The translations under genes and the position numbers were made by a program. 43,132 nucleotides of DNA from an uncultured Treponema sp. (lineage in GTDB: Bacteria; Spirochaetota; Spirochaetia; Treponematales; Treponemataceae). The stretch is from contig CAJPOF010000015.1 of assembly GCA_905372235.1 (NCBI GenBank), positions 1 through 43,132 on the forward strand, given 5' to 3'. The notes beneath the pieces were generated by a model that worked only from the letters and a program-made list of their open reading frames with translations, had not been told where the DNA came from and did no database searches. The first letter of the stretch is position 1, and every line of letters starts with the position of its first letter. Below are positions 7,956 to 17,468 of this stretch, piece by piece.

Positions 7956-9254
7956 ATGATAAACCCATTAGCACAAGAATTAAACGATGCCCTTAAAGGC
8001 ACAGCCGCAGAGACGCTGTTCTCTGATTTAGGAAGACGAATCTATTTTCCGAAAGGAATCATAGCCCAAGGCGGAGAGGCAAAAAAAGACGCCCACCTCG
8101 CCAACGGCACGATAGGAATCACTGTGATAGACGGAAAACCTGCGGTTCTTCCGTCAGTTCAGAAATGGACGCCGGAATTTACAGGAAGGGAACTTGCATC
8201 ATACGCTCCTACCGCAGGGCTTCCTGAAATCAGAAACGCATGGAAAGAAATGCAGATAAAGAAAAATCCCCTTCTTGCAGAAAAGAAGACTTCCCTTCCT
8301 GCCGTAGTTCCTGGCATTACCGCAGGACTATCCTATGCGATGGATTTGTTCGTCGATGAAAAAAAGCCCTTGCTTGCCCCGAATCCCAGCTGGGACAATT
8401 ACATCCTTATTGCGGAGACCAGAAGAGGCGCGGACTTTCATCAATTTTCCATGTTCAAGGACGGAAAATTCAATCTTTCCGGCATGGAGAAAGCCGTAAA
8501 AGCCGAGGCGGAAAAATACGGCTCGGTAAGGCTGATATTGAATTTTCCGCAGAATCCTTCGGGCTACAGTCCCACATCAAAAGAAGTGGACGAAATATGC
8601 AGAATCCTTGAAAGCGTGGCGAATGACGGGAAAAAAGTCCTTGCCATAATAGACGACGCATATTTTGGACTGAACTACGAAAAAGAAATCGAGCCGGAAT
8701 CTATATTCGCCCACATAGCCGACCTGCACGAAAATATTCTTGCGGTAAAGGCAGACGGTCCTACAAAAGAAGACTTCGCCTGGGGCTTGAGATGCGGATT
8801 TTTGACATTCGGATGCAAAGGCTTTACGGACGCGCAATATGAAGCTTTGGTAAAAAAACTTATGGGGGTGATACGTTCATCGGTCTCGTGCGCCTCAACA
8901 CCAAGCCAAACCATACTATTGAAGTCCTTTTTGGAAAAAGAAAACGCCGCAGAAAAAAAAGCGTTCAAAGATGTACTTGAAGCAAGATACAGAAAAGTAA
9001 GAGCGTTCGTTGATTCCCACAATTCCGATGCGATAGAACCGCTTCCGTTCAACTCAGGATATTTCATGAGTTTTGCGATGAAAGGCATAAACGCCGAGGA
9101 ACTCAGGGTAAAACTTCTGAAAGAAGAGGGCATTGGAACTATACAGATAGACGACTCTACGCTCAGAGTGGCATTTTCAAGCATAGAAGAGGACAAAATC
9201 GATTTGGTATACTCAAAAATCTACAAAGCCGCAGAGGAACTGAAGCGTGGCTAG
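7956..9254 (+). CDS. PLP-dependent class I/II aminotransferase
   Basis: 432 aa from the ATG at 7956. The frame is open further upstream, but that part lies inside moxR and before the promoter. Fold type I features: a G-I-T-A-G-L-S loop near residue 113, N-P-S-W-D-N, the N-F-P-Q-N-P-S-G substrate-binding stretch, and D-D-A-Y-F-G-L. The Schiff-base lysine is K271 in G-P-T-K-E-D, with the phosphate-binding arginine eight residues later (G-L-R-C-G-F). The substrate amino acid cannot be read from sequence. It overlaps the next gene by eight bases, so the two form a translationally coupled pair. Confidence 0.9.
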   Translation: MINPLAQELNDALKGTAAETLFSDLGRRIYFPKGIIAQGGEAKKDAHLANGTIGITVIDGKPAVLPSVQKWTPEFTGRELASYAPTAGLPEIRNAWKEMQIKKNPLLAEKKTSLPAVVPGITAGLSYAMDLFVDEKKPLLAPNPSWDNYILIAETRRGADFHQFSMFKDGKFNLSGMEKAVKAEAEKYGSVRLILNFPQNPSGYSPTSKEVDEICRILESVANDGKKVLAIIDDAYFGLNYEKEIEPESIFAHIADLHENILAVKADGPTKEDFAWGLRCGFLTFGCKGFTDAQYEALVKKLMGVIRSSVSCASTPSQTILLKSFLEKENAAEKKAFKDVLEARYRKVRAFVDSHNSDAIEPLPFNSGYFMSFAMKGINAEELRVKLLKEEGIGTIQIDDSTLRVAFSSIEEDKIDLVYSKIYKAAEELKRG

Positions 9255-10524
9255 AAAATCGCCTTTCCTTTCGTCAGTTTTTTGCGCCGCAGTTCTGGTC
9301 ATCATTGCAATATCCGTAGGTTGCAAAAAACAAAACGAGGGAAGAATAGTTGTATGGACGGACAACAGCGAATTTGCGCCTTACTTAGAGCTTTTCAACA
9401 AAACCCACCATGACAAGGCGCTTCTTGTCTACAAAGAAAATCCATCCTATTCGCTTCCTGCCTCAAGGGATGAGGCTCACCCTGATCTCGTAATAGGTTC
9501 ATGGCTTGTAAACGAACACACACGGCATTATTTTGAAGCCTTGGACTATCTTTTTGAGCGAAAATTCATATCGTCTCAAGAATTCTACAAGATTCTGCTT
9601 CAGGCAGGAAAAATGGCGGGAAGACAATATCTTCTTCCGGTAAGTTTCAATCTTCCTGCGATGATTTTTTCTACAGAAAACGCAGAATTCGTGGAAGACA
9701 ACTACACCATAAATCTTGAGCAGGTAAAAAAATCGGGTGGGGCGTTCAACAAAAAGAACGCAAACGGAAATTTCAGCCGTATGGGATTTGCTCCGGAATC
9801 AAACGACAATTTTCTTTATCTTGTAACTAAAATACAAGGAACAGGCTACAGGGAGACAAAGGGAAACTCATTTACCTGGAACCGCGATGTCCTAAAAGAT
9901 TCCATAGGATTTCTTGACGAATGGATTACAAGCATAAACGGATCTTCGCAAATAGAAAGGGATTTTGTCTACAAATATCTATCCACAACCGATGACAAAA
10001 AAGTCACCCAAGGAAAAGCGCTTTTTTCATATACGACCAGCGACAGGCTTTTCAGATTCCCCAGAGGTCAGCTTTCTCTTATCGACTACAGATGGCTGGA
10101 AGACCAAAAACGCATTCCTGTAGAAGATTCCATGGTGATGCTGGGAATTCCCAGAAAAGCCAAGAACCATTACGGTGCGGTGGAATTCATATCGTGGTTT
10201 TATAACGTGCAGACCCAGCAGGCACTCCTTGAAAGAAAATTCACGATGAACCTTGACATAAACAGGTTCGGCATAGCAAACGGATTTTCCTCGATTCGGG
10301 AAGTCACGGAGCATATTCTTCCGGTCTATTATACGGCCTTGCTTTCCAACATCCCGCAGGCAGAAAATTTCAGAGTCTATGAAAAAAAGCCTCTTCGATG
10401 GGAAATGACAAAGCAAAAAGTCATAATTCCCTACATAAAAGAAGTCCTTGCCACACGAGGAACAAAAAAGATTCCTTCGATAGAAGAACGCTATGCCGAA
10501 TGGAAAAAACAAGGCTTCAACTAA
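9247..10524 (+). CDS. Extracellular solute-binding lipoprotein, no permease nearby
   Basis: 425 aa, starting at a GTG inside the end of the aminotransferase gene, with GAGGA eight bases upstream. A lipoprotein signal runs to a lipobox I-S-V-G-C with the modified cysteine at 26. The mature part opens G-R-I-V-V-W-T-D-N-S-E-F-A-P-Y, typical of type 1 ABC solute-binding proteins for sugars or similar ligands. No permease or ATPase gene lies next to it, so it either serves a transporter encoded elsewhere or has another role. Ligand unknown. Confidence 0.82.
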   Translation: MARKSPFLSSVFCAAVLVIIAISVGCKKQNEGRIVVWTDNSEFAPYLELFNKTHHDKALLVYKENPSYSLPASRDEAHPDLVIGSWLVNEHTRHYFEALDYLFERKFISSQEFYKILLQAGKMAGRQYLLPVSFNLPAMIFSTENAEFVEDNYTINLEQVKKSGGAFNKKNANGNFSRMGFAPESNDNFLYLVTKIQGTGYRETKGNSFTWNRDVLKDSIGFLDEWITSINGSSQIERDFVYKYLSTTDDKKVTQGKALFSYTTSDRLFRFPRGQLSLIDYRWLEDQKRIPVEDSMVMLGIPRKAKNHYGAVEFISWFYNVQTQQALLERKFTMNLDINRFGIANGFSSIREVTEHILPVYYTALLSNIPQAENFRVYEKKPLRWEMTKQKVIIPYIKEVLATRGTKKIPSIEERYAEWKKQGFN

Positions 10525-10616
10525 AAATACGTTTCTGAAATTACATAATATTTACTAATTTTTTTCTGCCCTACTCCGATAATTTGAGTGAAAAACTTTA
10601 TTAAAGGAGGCGCAGA

Positions 10617-10991
10617 ATGGCAGTATCAATAAACTCAGCGTATTCCTACAATCCTCATTCGGCAGGGACAAAACTTTATGTTCCCGTGTCAAGTTCGTCG
10701 CTTCTGTATTCCCACTTTGACCACGTGCAAGGATTCGCCGCAGGAAAAGGACAAAACGGAATCTCCATCTCAAAACTAAAGATTCTAAATACGCTCATAG
10801 ACCATCTTTCTTCGATAAAATCCGGGAACGCAAAACCGACTTTAAAATCCACCTCGCCCGAAGAAATCGACGCGCTTATAGAAAACTACCAAACCCAGAT
10901 AAGCCAGGCTGTAAAAGCGGCGGAAGAAATGCCCTACATAATCGCAGGAAACAGACCTGAAGCGGGAGTGCTTTTCTCGTTTACGGCGTAA
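10617..10991 (+). CDS. Small protein of unknown function
   Basis: 124 aa with a near-perfect ribosome binding site (AAAGGAGG, six bases before the ATG), so it is very probably translated. I do not recognise the family. There is no signal peptide or membrane segment. The N-terminal third is rich in serine and tyrosine. The middle (I-S-I-S-K-L-K-I-L-N-T-L-I-D-H-L) and the C-terminal half (P-E-E-I-D-A-L-I-E-N-Y-Q-T-Q-I-S-Q-A) look helical. It starts 92 bases after the solute-binding protein gene and faces the permease gene. Confidence 0.75.
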   Translation: MAVSINSAYSYNPHSAGTKLYVPVSSSSLLYSHFDHVQGFAAGKGQNGISISKLKILNTLIDHLSSIKSGNAKPTLKSTSPEEIDALIENYQTQISQAVKAAEEMPYIIAGNRPEAGVLFSFTA

Positions 10992-11030
10992 GTTCCGAAA
11001 AGCAAAAGTTTTTAGGCGGACAAAGGATAA

Positions 11031-12365
11031 TTACACCCAGACAAACCAGAGGAGTAAAGCGGCGGCACTGGTCGTCAAAAACGTGAACGGAACACAGATT
11101 TTCAGCCATTTTCCAAAACTCATCGGATAGCCTTCTTTTTTTACGATTCCCATGGCGACCACGTTCGCCGAAGCCCCGTAAGGAGTAAGGTTTCCGCCAA
11201 GGCACGAACCTACAAGAAGAGCGAACATATAAAGTTCAGGTCCTGAGCCTACCGACTGGGCAAGATGGTCGGTTACGGGAAGCATGACTATTATGTACGG
11301 CACGTTGTCTATGAATCCTGAAATAATAAGCGACACAAGAAGAATCAGTACAAAACCAGCAAGTTTTGAGCCGCCTATGATTTTTGAAAGAAAAGCGGAA
11401 AAATCGACCAAAAGCCCCGTCTCGGAAATAGAACCCACAACTATGAAAATCCCCGAGATGAACAAAATTGTCTCCCAGTCAAGGCTTTTAACAAGCAGCC
11501 AAGTCTTTTCTTTTGAGTTTTTTTGTATCAGAGAATACCAAGCGATTCCAAAAACGCCAAGGAGCATCACGTAAGAGCCGGAAATGAATTTCGGAGCGTT
11601 CTTTATGAACGAAATAAGAGCAAGACCTGCAATCATCACAACAAGAAGGACGGCAGGAAAAACCGACACGATTTTTATCTTTTCGACCAGCGTCTTTTCC
11701 TTGTTTTTCATGAAATAAAAATAGAAAAAAACGCAACCGACTAAAAGTCCCATCTGAATAAAAAAGAACACGGAAATTTTTCCTTGATGGAAAAAAAAGT
11801 CGTTGAAAGTGTAGCCTGCATAGCTTGCAAAAATCATCGAAGGCGGATCTCCAACCAAGGTCGCCGTTCCCTCAAGATTCGACATGACTGCCAAGCCGAC
11901 CATGAAATAAGTGGGATTTAGATTAAGTTTTTTTGAAAGCGCAAGAGCGATTGGCGCCATCACAAGCACGGTCGCAACATTTTCCACAAAAATCGAGATA
12001 ATTCCCGTCATCATAAGAATAAGAATTATGGCGATTCCAGTGTTCTTCGATTTTTCAACGATAAAATCTGCGATTCTTGCAGGAACTTTCGAATAAATAA
12101 AGAGAGCCGCGATTATCATGCTTCCGACGTAAATCATAAGCACGTTCCAGTTCACAAGATGAAAAAATGAATGCGTCAGAGCGGAAAACACACCGGTGCG
12201 GCTTCCTTCGTCCGGCAAAAAAATGCGCCCCGGAAAAATCATTCCAAGCACCAAAAGAATAAGAGCCGCCGAACTTGTAAACCAAACTTTTTTTTCGGAA
12301 ACCGCTATGACAAGAACGTACATCAGAACGGCAAGAAAAAGAACGAACCATTTCATCGCAAACAT
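11031..12365 (-). CDS. NhaD/ArsB-type ion permease
   Basis: 444 aa and strongly hydrophobic, about 11-12 membrane segments. Two diagnostic loops of the ion-transporter superfamily are visible: E-G-T-A-T-L-V-G-D-P-P-S-M-I near the middle and L-G-G-N-L-T-P-Y-G-A-S-A-N near the C-terminus. These occur in NhaD Na+/H+ antiporters, ArsB and related permeases, so the substrate (sodium, arsenite or an organic anion) is not fixed. No ars regulator or arsenate reductase is adjacent. The gene diverges from the amylase gene and appears leaderless. Confidence 0.87.
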   Translation of the reverse strand: MFAMKWFVLFLAVLMYVLVIAVSEKKVWFTSSAALILLVLGMIFPGRIFLPDEGSRTGVFSALTHSFFHLVNWNVLMIYVGSMIIAALFIYSKVPARIADFIVEKSKNTGIAIILILMMTGIISIFVENVATVLVMAPIALALSKKLNLNPTYFMVGLAVMSNLEGTATLVGDPPSMIFASYAGYTFNDFFFHQGKISVFFFIQMGLLVGCVFFYFYFMKNKEKTLVEKIKIVSVFPAVLLVVMIAGLALISFIKNAPKFISGSYVMLLGVFGIAWYSLIQKNSKEKTWLLVKSLDWETILFISGIFIVVGSISETGLLVDFSAFLSKIIGGSKLAGFVLILLVSLIISGFIDNVPYIIVMLPVTDHLAQSVGSGPELYMFALLVGSCLGGNLTPYGASANVVAMGIVKKEGYPMSFGKWLKICVPFTFLTTSAAALLLWFVWV

Positions 12366-12371
12366 GGGCTA

Positions 12372-12400
12372 AATATATCCATAGTCGATAGTTTTTTCAA
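12372..12400 (-). promoter_or_regulatory. Promoter of the permease, predicted leaderless
   Basis: Read on the minus strand: TTGAAA, 17 bases, TATATT, then only TAGCCC before the ATG at 12365. Transcription should start at or next to the A of the ATG. There is no ribosome binding site. Confidence 0.65.
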
Positions 12401-12457
12401 GCAAGACAAAAAACGGCTGCACTCCCGGCGACAGCCCTGCCATAAAATTCAGGGAAA

Positions 12458-12486
12458 TTGTCTTATATCGAATAGTCGGCTATAAT
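12458..12486 (+). promoter_or_regulatory. Promoter of the GH13 gene, predicted leaderless
   Basis: TTGTCT at 12458-12463, 17 bases, consensus TATAAT at 12481-12486, then seven bases to the ATG at 12494. No ribosome binding site is present. It is divergent from the permease promoter with about 57 bases between the two -35 boxes. Confidence 0.7.
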
Positions 12487-12493
12487 CATCCGC

Positions 12494-14407
12494 ATGACGA
12501 CTGACGATTCATGGCTTTCAAGCATTTATTCAGACGGTTCAATCCGATTTGTGACAAACCCGACTCCCCAAAAAGGCGAAAAGATTTCAATTTTCCTGCA
12601 ATACTCAAGCGATTCGCCTGTAAAAAGCGTACTTTTGCAGGGAAAATTCAATGGAGTGGGGCATCCGCGTCCCATGAAAAAAGTCGAAGAGAAAAACGGT
12701 CTTGTGCGCTGTTCCATAGACGTTCAGATTTTTGAGGACGAATTTAAATATTTTTTCTGCATAGCGACTTCATCTTGCATTTACTATTACACGCAGCACG
12801 GAATCACAACCTATATTCCCGACGAATCGTATCTTTTCAGAATACTTACGGATTACGAGCAATGCGAATGGGTAAAAAATGCCGTTTTCTATCAGATTTT
12901 TCCTGATAGATTTTTTAACGGGAACGAAAAAAACGATGTCAAAGACGGAGAATATTTTTTTGACGGCTTTCCAAGCACGCACGTAAAAGATTGGGAGAAA
13001 GAACCTGAACCTTACGAAAAAGCGCATTGCCTTGATTTTTACGGCGGCGACCTTGAAGGAATCAGAGAAAAGATTCCGTATCTTAAAAAACTCGGAATCA
13101 CAGCCTTATACCTGAACCCGATATTTTGGGCGGCGACGGTCCATCGGTACGACTGCCTTGACTATTTCAAAGTAGACCCGCATCTTGGAGGCGACAAAGC
13201 CCTGTCTGACCTTACAGAAGCGCTCCACGAAAACGGAATGCGGATAATCCTTGACGTTTCGATAAACCACACGGGAATCGCGAACCGTTGGTTCAACAGA
13301 GACGGAACTTTTTTTCCTAAAACCGAAGGCGCGTTCAACAATCCCGAAAGCAAAGAACGAAGTTTTTATTTTTTCGGCGACAATAATTCCTACAAGGCAT
13401 GGTTCAACGTGGAAACCCTTCCGACGCTGAATTACACCTCAAGTGAACTTAGAAAAAGAATTTACGGCTCGGAAGATTCCCTTGTAAAAAAATGGCTCAA
13501 AAAACCGTTCAGCATAGACGGCTGGCGCTTCGACGTCGCCGACACGATGGCCCGAAACGACCTGATTCAGCTCCATCACGAAATCTGGCCTGAAATCCGT
13601 AAATCCATAAAAGCCGAAAAAAAAGATGCCTACATACTTGCTGAAGATTGGAGCGAATGTTCCGAATTCCTGAACGGAAACGAATGGGATTCCCCGATGA
13701 ACTATTTTGCTTCCACAAGACCCATTCGCCAATTCTACGGACAAGACGACATATTCAACGGACGAGCAGATGAACTTAGAGGAATAAAATACAAGATGAC
13801 CGCAAAAGATTTTGTAGGTCAGGTAAGCGGCTATCTTTCACGCCTTCCGTTCGTGATTCAGCAAAACCAGTTCAATCTTATCGACAGCCACGACGTTCCC
13901 CGGTTCCACAACGACAGTTCCATCTCAAAAGATAGCGTAAAAGGGGCGAACATACTGATTTTCACGCTGCCCGGCTGCACGAACATATATTACGGAGACG
14001 AAGCGGACATAGACGGAACGGTTGATACGATAGAAGGATGCCGCTACCCCATGCCGTGGAGCAAAGACATCGAAAATCTGGATACGTTCCGCTTTTTGCA
14101 GAAACTTATAAAAATCAAAACAGAAAGCCCTGCGTTCAAGGACGGCGGATTTAAGTTTGTCTATGCGGAAGGCTATATTTTTGCCTTCGCAAGATTCACT
14201 ACGGAAGAAGTGTATTTCACCGTGATTTCCGGAGAAACCGAAGAAAAGACGATAAACATTCCCTTGAATTGCTTCGGCGAAAGTTTTTCAAACGGAATCG
14301 CGCCCGAAAAAGATGCACTTGACGAAAAACTCTGCGCAACGATAGAAAACGGAAACCTTGTCCTTAAAGTTCCCGCAGGAAAAGCGTATCTTGTAAAAAT
14401 GCAGTAA
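12494..14407 (+). CDS. Cytoplasmic GH13 alpha-amylase-family enzyme (neopullulanase/cyclomaltodextrinase type)
   Basis: 637 aa, no signal peptide, so it acts in the cytoplasm. An N-terminal ~120-residue beta domain resembles the CBM34-type domain of GH13 subfamily 20. The barrel starts at N-A-V-F-Y-Q-I-F-P-D-R-F. Conserved regions are all present: D-V-S-I-N-H-T-G, G-W-R-F-D-V-A-D with the nucleophile D347, L-A-E-D-W with the acid/base E384, and D-S-H-D-V-P-R with the transition-state aspartate D467. Such enzymes degrade maltodextrins, cyclodextrins or pullulan after uptake. No maltose transporter or regulator lies nearby. Confidence 0.92.
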   Translation: MTTDDSWLSSIYSDGSIRFVTNPTPQKGEKISIFLQYSSDSPVKSVLLQGKFNGVGHPRPMKKVEEKNGLVRCSIDVQIFEDEFKYFFCIATSSCIYYYTQHGITTYIPDESYLFRILTDYEQCEWVKNAVFYQIFPDRFFNGNEKNDVKDGEYFFDGFPSTHVKDWEKEPEPYEKAHCLDFYGGDLEGIREKIPYLKKLGITALYLNPIFWAATVHRYDCLDYFKVDPHLGGDKALSDLTEALHENGMRIILDVSINHTGIANRWFNRDGTFFPKTEGAFNNPESKERSFYFFGDNNSYKAWFNVETLPTLNYTSSELRKRIYGSEDSLVKKWLKKPFSIDGWRFDVADTMARNDLIQLHHEIWPEIRKSIKAEKKDAYILAEDWSECSEFLNGNEWDSPMNYFASTRPIRQFYGQDDIFNGRADELRGIKYKMTAKDFVGQVSGYLSRLPFVIQQNQFNLIDSHDVPRFHNDSSISKDSVKGANILIFTLPGCTNIYYGDEADIDGTVDTIEGCRYPMPWSKDIENLDTFRFLQKLIKIKTESPAFKDGGFKFVYAEGYIFAFARFTTEEVYFTVISGETEEKTINIPLNCFGESFSNGIAPEKDALDEKLCATIENGNLVLKVPAGKAYLVKMQ

Positions 14408-14409
14408 TT

Positions 14410-14775
14410 CTAGCCGAGAACTGAATCCACCAAAGTCTGGAACGCAGGATTTTTATCCAAACCGCAGCCGGGAGTTTCTTTCATAATCGAGAACACGCCG
14501 TCGGAATCCTCGACAATAATGTCGAGCGAAAGTTCGGTTATCTTTCCGTAGTTTTCCGCAAATGAAGTGAATATAAATCCATCAAAGCCGAGATCGGCGT
14601 TTTGTAAAATCATCTTGTAAGCGTCTGTCCGTTCCAAATTATTCTCGTCCACATTATGTGCAGAATCCGTATTCTCTACGATTCCGTAATTTCTTTCAAG
14701 AGAAAACAGAATATTTTCCGCCCTAAGCAAAAAATCTGAAAAAGTTTTCTCAAAAAAATGGTGCGTTTTCTTCAT
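14410..14775 (-). CDS. Hypothetical protein downstream of mutS2
   Basis: 121 aa from the ATG at 14775. The frame stays open to a TTG at 14898, but the extra 41 residues are basic, hydrophobic and unlike protein, so I prefer the ATG although its ribosome site is weak. I do not recognise the family. It is acidic, has no membrane segment, and the C-terminal half (F-D-G-F-I-F-T-S-F-A-E-N-Y-G, then L-S-L-D-I-I-V-E-D-S-D-G-V) reads like an alpha/beta protein. It may be the third gene of a purE-mutS2 operon, though 135 bases separate it from mutS2. Confidence 0.6.
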   Translation of the reverse strand: MKKTHHFFEKTFSDFLLRAENILFSLERNYGIVENTDSAHNVDENNLERTDAYKMILQNADLGFDGFIFTSFAENYGKITELSLDIIVEDSDGVFSIMKETPGCGLDKNPAFQTLVDSVLG

Positions 14776-14910
14776 CGAATGAAATCCAACCGAAAAGCGC
14801 AGTCGAAAAATCAAAAACCGAGGCGGAAGGATTTTTCCAAAAAACTGCAGAACTTTTTCAAAAGCGATTATATTCTTGATTTTATGTTTTTTCCACAAAA
14901 AATGGAAAAC

Positions 14911-17427
14911 TCACCAAAGTTCCACGTAAGTTTTTCCGAATCCGCCGTCTTCCGGCAACGCAAAATTAAAAGACTTTACCGAGGCGCAGTTTGAAAGATA
15001 ATCCTGAACGGATTGCTGCAGAACGCCTGTTCCCTTTCCGTGGATTATGCTGAAATTTTTAAATCCGTGTATGCAGCAAAGGTCCATCTGACGGTTCAGC
15101 GCACGGACAGCCTCCTCTACCCTCATTCCCAAAAGCCTGAGTTCAAACGCAGGGGACGGCGCTTCGTTTTTTTCGGAAGAAAATTCGTAACTTATTGAAG
15201 GTTTTTCAGCTGTTTTTTTCCGGACAAGTTCAAGCTCGCTTTCTTTCATAGACATTTTTATCGCACCCACCTGAACGAACCATTTGTCATTCCCTGAGCG
15301 AGAAACGATAACTCCGGGAAGTTTTCCGCTTCCGGCAAGAACTTCCGCTCCGATTTCATAGGAAAGTTTTTCTTTTTCCGAAGCGGAACGGAATGCGTTT
15401 TTCTTGGGCGGTGGAAAAGAATCGGACATAGGGACGGCAAGCGAAAGGGCTTCGGAAGAACTTAATCGTCCTTTTTTTCTGTTTTTTTTATGGCTTTGCC
15501 GTTTTTTTTCTTTTTCAAAAACATTTTTTTCCTCAAGAAAAATATTTTCTTCTTTTTGGAGTGCATCTTCTTCCCTTTTTTGAACGGCTTCCGTAAGTTC
15601 TGCAATGTATTTTTTTACGCTCAAAGTCTTTTCCCTTGTGATTTCGCCTTCTCTGAGCGTCCTTACCAGATTTTCAAGTTGTTTTCTGCTTTGAACAAGA
15701 AAATCTTCCGCCTCTATATGAAAACCTTTTTCAAGTTCCATCTCACGACGCAAAAGTTCGACGCGCATTTTTTCCGCCTTGAAGAGTTTGTCTTCAAGTT
15801 CGGCTTCCTTTCGCTCAAATTCTTTTTCTTTTAAAGAAAGTTCTGTGTACTTTTCGCCAAGTGCTTTTATAAGACTTGAAATGTTAGCCTTTTCACCTGC
15901 GATGTAAGACTTTGCTTTTTCGATTATTTTTTGCGGAATTCCGGACTTTTCGGCAATCGTAAGCGCATGGCTTTCACCCGGAACGCCCATCAAAAGCCTG
16001 TAAGTCGGTCCTGAAATTTCTCTGCTGAATTCCACGGAAGCGTTTATACATTCTTTATGTGTGTAGCCGTAATTTTTTATCGCTCCGTGATGGGTTGTTA
16101 TAAGGACAAAGGATTTTTTTTCAATCAGGCGGTCAAGGACAGCCATGGAAATCGCCGAGCCTTCCTCAGGGTCTGTTCCGCTTCCGAACTCGTCCAAAAT
16201 CACAAGGGAAGACGAATCGGCTTTTTCAAGTGCATGGGCGATGTTTTTCATGTGTCCGCTGAACGTAGAAAGGCTTTCGTCCATGTTCTGCTCATCTCCT
16301 ATGTCCGAAAAAATATCCGAAAAAATAGGAAGCCTTGTTCCTTCGCTGCAAGGAAGCGGAAAACCTGCTTGGTTCATCATTGAAAAAAGCGCGATTGTCT
16401 TTACGGCAACGGTTTTTCCGCCTGTGTTCGGCCCTGAAATTATGAGGATTTTTTTTCCTTCGACAAAACGTACGTCAATCGGAACGGCTTTGCTTCCAAG
16501 CAGAGGATGCCGCGCCTTTAGAAGAAAAAGCGGATATTCCTCGATGTCGGCTGCCCACACACAATCGTGCGCCTTTCCCCATTTTGCAAAAGCCAAGGTA
16601 ACATCAAGAATTTCCATTGTTTCCAGCGCGTTCAAAAAATCGTCAGCATACGGACGGATTTTTTCCGTAAGTTCAAAAAGAATTTTTCTAGTCGCAATCT
16701 CAAGTTCCGCTTCCGCTTCCACCAGAAGATTAGAACAAAGAACACATTCCTCCGGCTCTATGTAGAGGGTTTTTCCGCTTTGGCTCACATCATGGATTAT
16801 TCCGGGAACTGCCGAGCGGAATCCGGACTTAACCGCAAGCACCTGCCTCTCTCCTCTAAGAACCGGAACTGTGGACTCAAGAAACGAAGAATATTTTGGG
16901 TCTACTATTATGGAATGCATTATGCCTTTTATTTTTTTTCGAAGTTCCGCTATTTTTTTTCTGATTTCCCTAAGTTCTTTCAAATCCCTAAGTTCGCCGG
17001 CGGGTGTGATTATCCTTGAAATCTCTTCGGCAGGAATAGAAAGAGAAGGAATCGACGAGCATAAAAGCGGAAGTTTTTTAAGTCCGAGGGATTCTTTTAC
17101 AGAGAGGACAGCCGAAACAGTTTTTCGTACACTTTCAGAAAAAAACCAAATGTCGTAAATCTCCGTAAGATTCAAGGAAGAGCCTTTGGAAAGGACAGAC
17201 TTTAGCGTAGTTTTTACCGGATGCCAGCCTAAAAACAAAGAAGCGTGTGCATTTTCAAGCATCAACGACCATTCCCTGCCAAGCATTTTTCTTTCCTCGA
17301 TTTTACTAGCGTCGGTCAACGGCTCGATTTCATTCATGAAAGAAACCGATTCTTCCGCGCTGCAAAACGAAGCTATTTCGGAGCGAATCCTGTAAAAATC
17401 CAGTTCGGAAAGGGTCTTTTTGTCCAT
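14911..17427 (-). CDS. mutS2: MutS2 ATPase/nuclease
   Basis: 838 aa, slightly longer than the usual ~780. The MutS core lacks the mismatch-recognition domain. Walker A is G-P-N-T-G-G-K-T near residue 331 and Walker B L-D-E-F-G-S-G-T-D near 410. A long coiled coil rich in K and E follows from ~510 to 650. The C-terminus (765-838) is an Smr domain with H-G-K-G-T-G, but the first Smr motif, normally L-D-L-H-G, reads L-R-L-L-G-M-R here, as in some MutS2 proteins. MutS2 acts on branched DNA and, in Bacillus, on collided ribosomes (family knowledge). It starts 41 bases after purE. Confidence 0.95.
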   Translation of the reverse strand: MDKKTLSELDFYRIRSEIASFCSAEESVSFMNEIEPLTDASKIEERKMLGREWSLMLENAHASLFLGWHPVKTTLKSVLSKGSSLNLTEIYDIWFFSESVRKTVSAVLSVKESLGLKKLPLLCSSIPSLSIPAEEISRIITPAGELRDLKELREIRKKIAELRKKIKGIMHSIIVDPKYSSFLESTVPVLRGERQVLAVKSGFRSAVPGIIHDVSQSGKTLYIEPEECVLCSNLLVEAEAELEIATRKILFELTEKIRPYADDFLNALETMEILDVTLAFAKWGKAHDCVWAADIEEYPLFLLKARHPLLGSKAVPIDVRFVEGKKILIISGPNTGGKTVAVKTIALFSMMNQAGFPLPCSEGTRLPIFSDIFSDIGDEQNMDESLSTFSGHMKNIAHALEKADSSSLVILDEFGSGTDPEEGSAISMAVLDRLIEKKSFVLITTHHGAIKNYGYTHKECINASVEFSREISGPTYRLLMGVPGESHALTIAEKSGIPQKIIEKAKSYIAGEKANISSLIKALGEKYTELSLKEKEFERKEAELEDKLFKAEKMRVELLRREMELEKGFHIEAEDFLVQSRKQLENLVRTLREGEITREKTLSVKKYIAELTEAVQKREEDALQKEENIFLEEKNVFEKEKKRQSHKKNRKKGRLSSSEALSLAVPMSDSFPPPKKNAFRSASEKEKLSYEIGAEVLAGSGKLPGVIVSRSGNDKWFVQVGAIKMSMKESELELVRKKTAEKPSISYEFSSEKNEAPSPAFELRLLGMRVEEAVRALNRQMDLCCIHGFKNFSIIHGKGTGVLQQSVQDYLSNCASVKSFNFALPEDGGFGKTYVELW

Positions 17428-17468
17428 AACGACATTAAAAACTCAAACGATACACGGAACGCAGTCTG

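Noticed and set aside
11031..12365. Specific call as arsenite efflux pump ArsB
   Set aside because: The signature loops are shared by NhaD, ArsB and other anion permeases, and no ars genes are adjacent.
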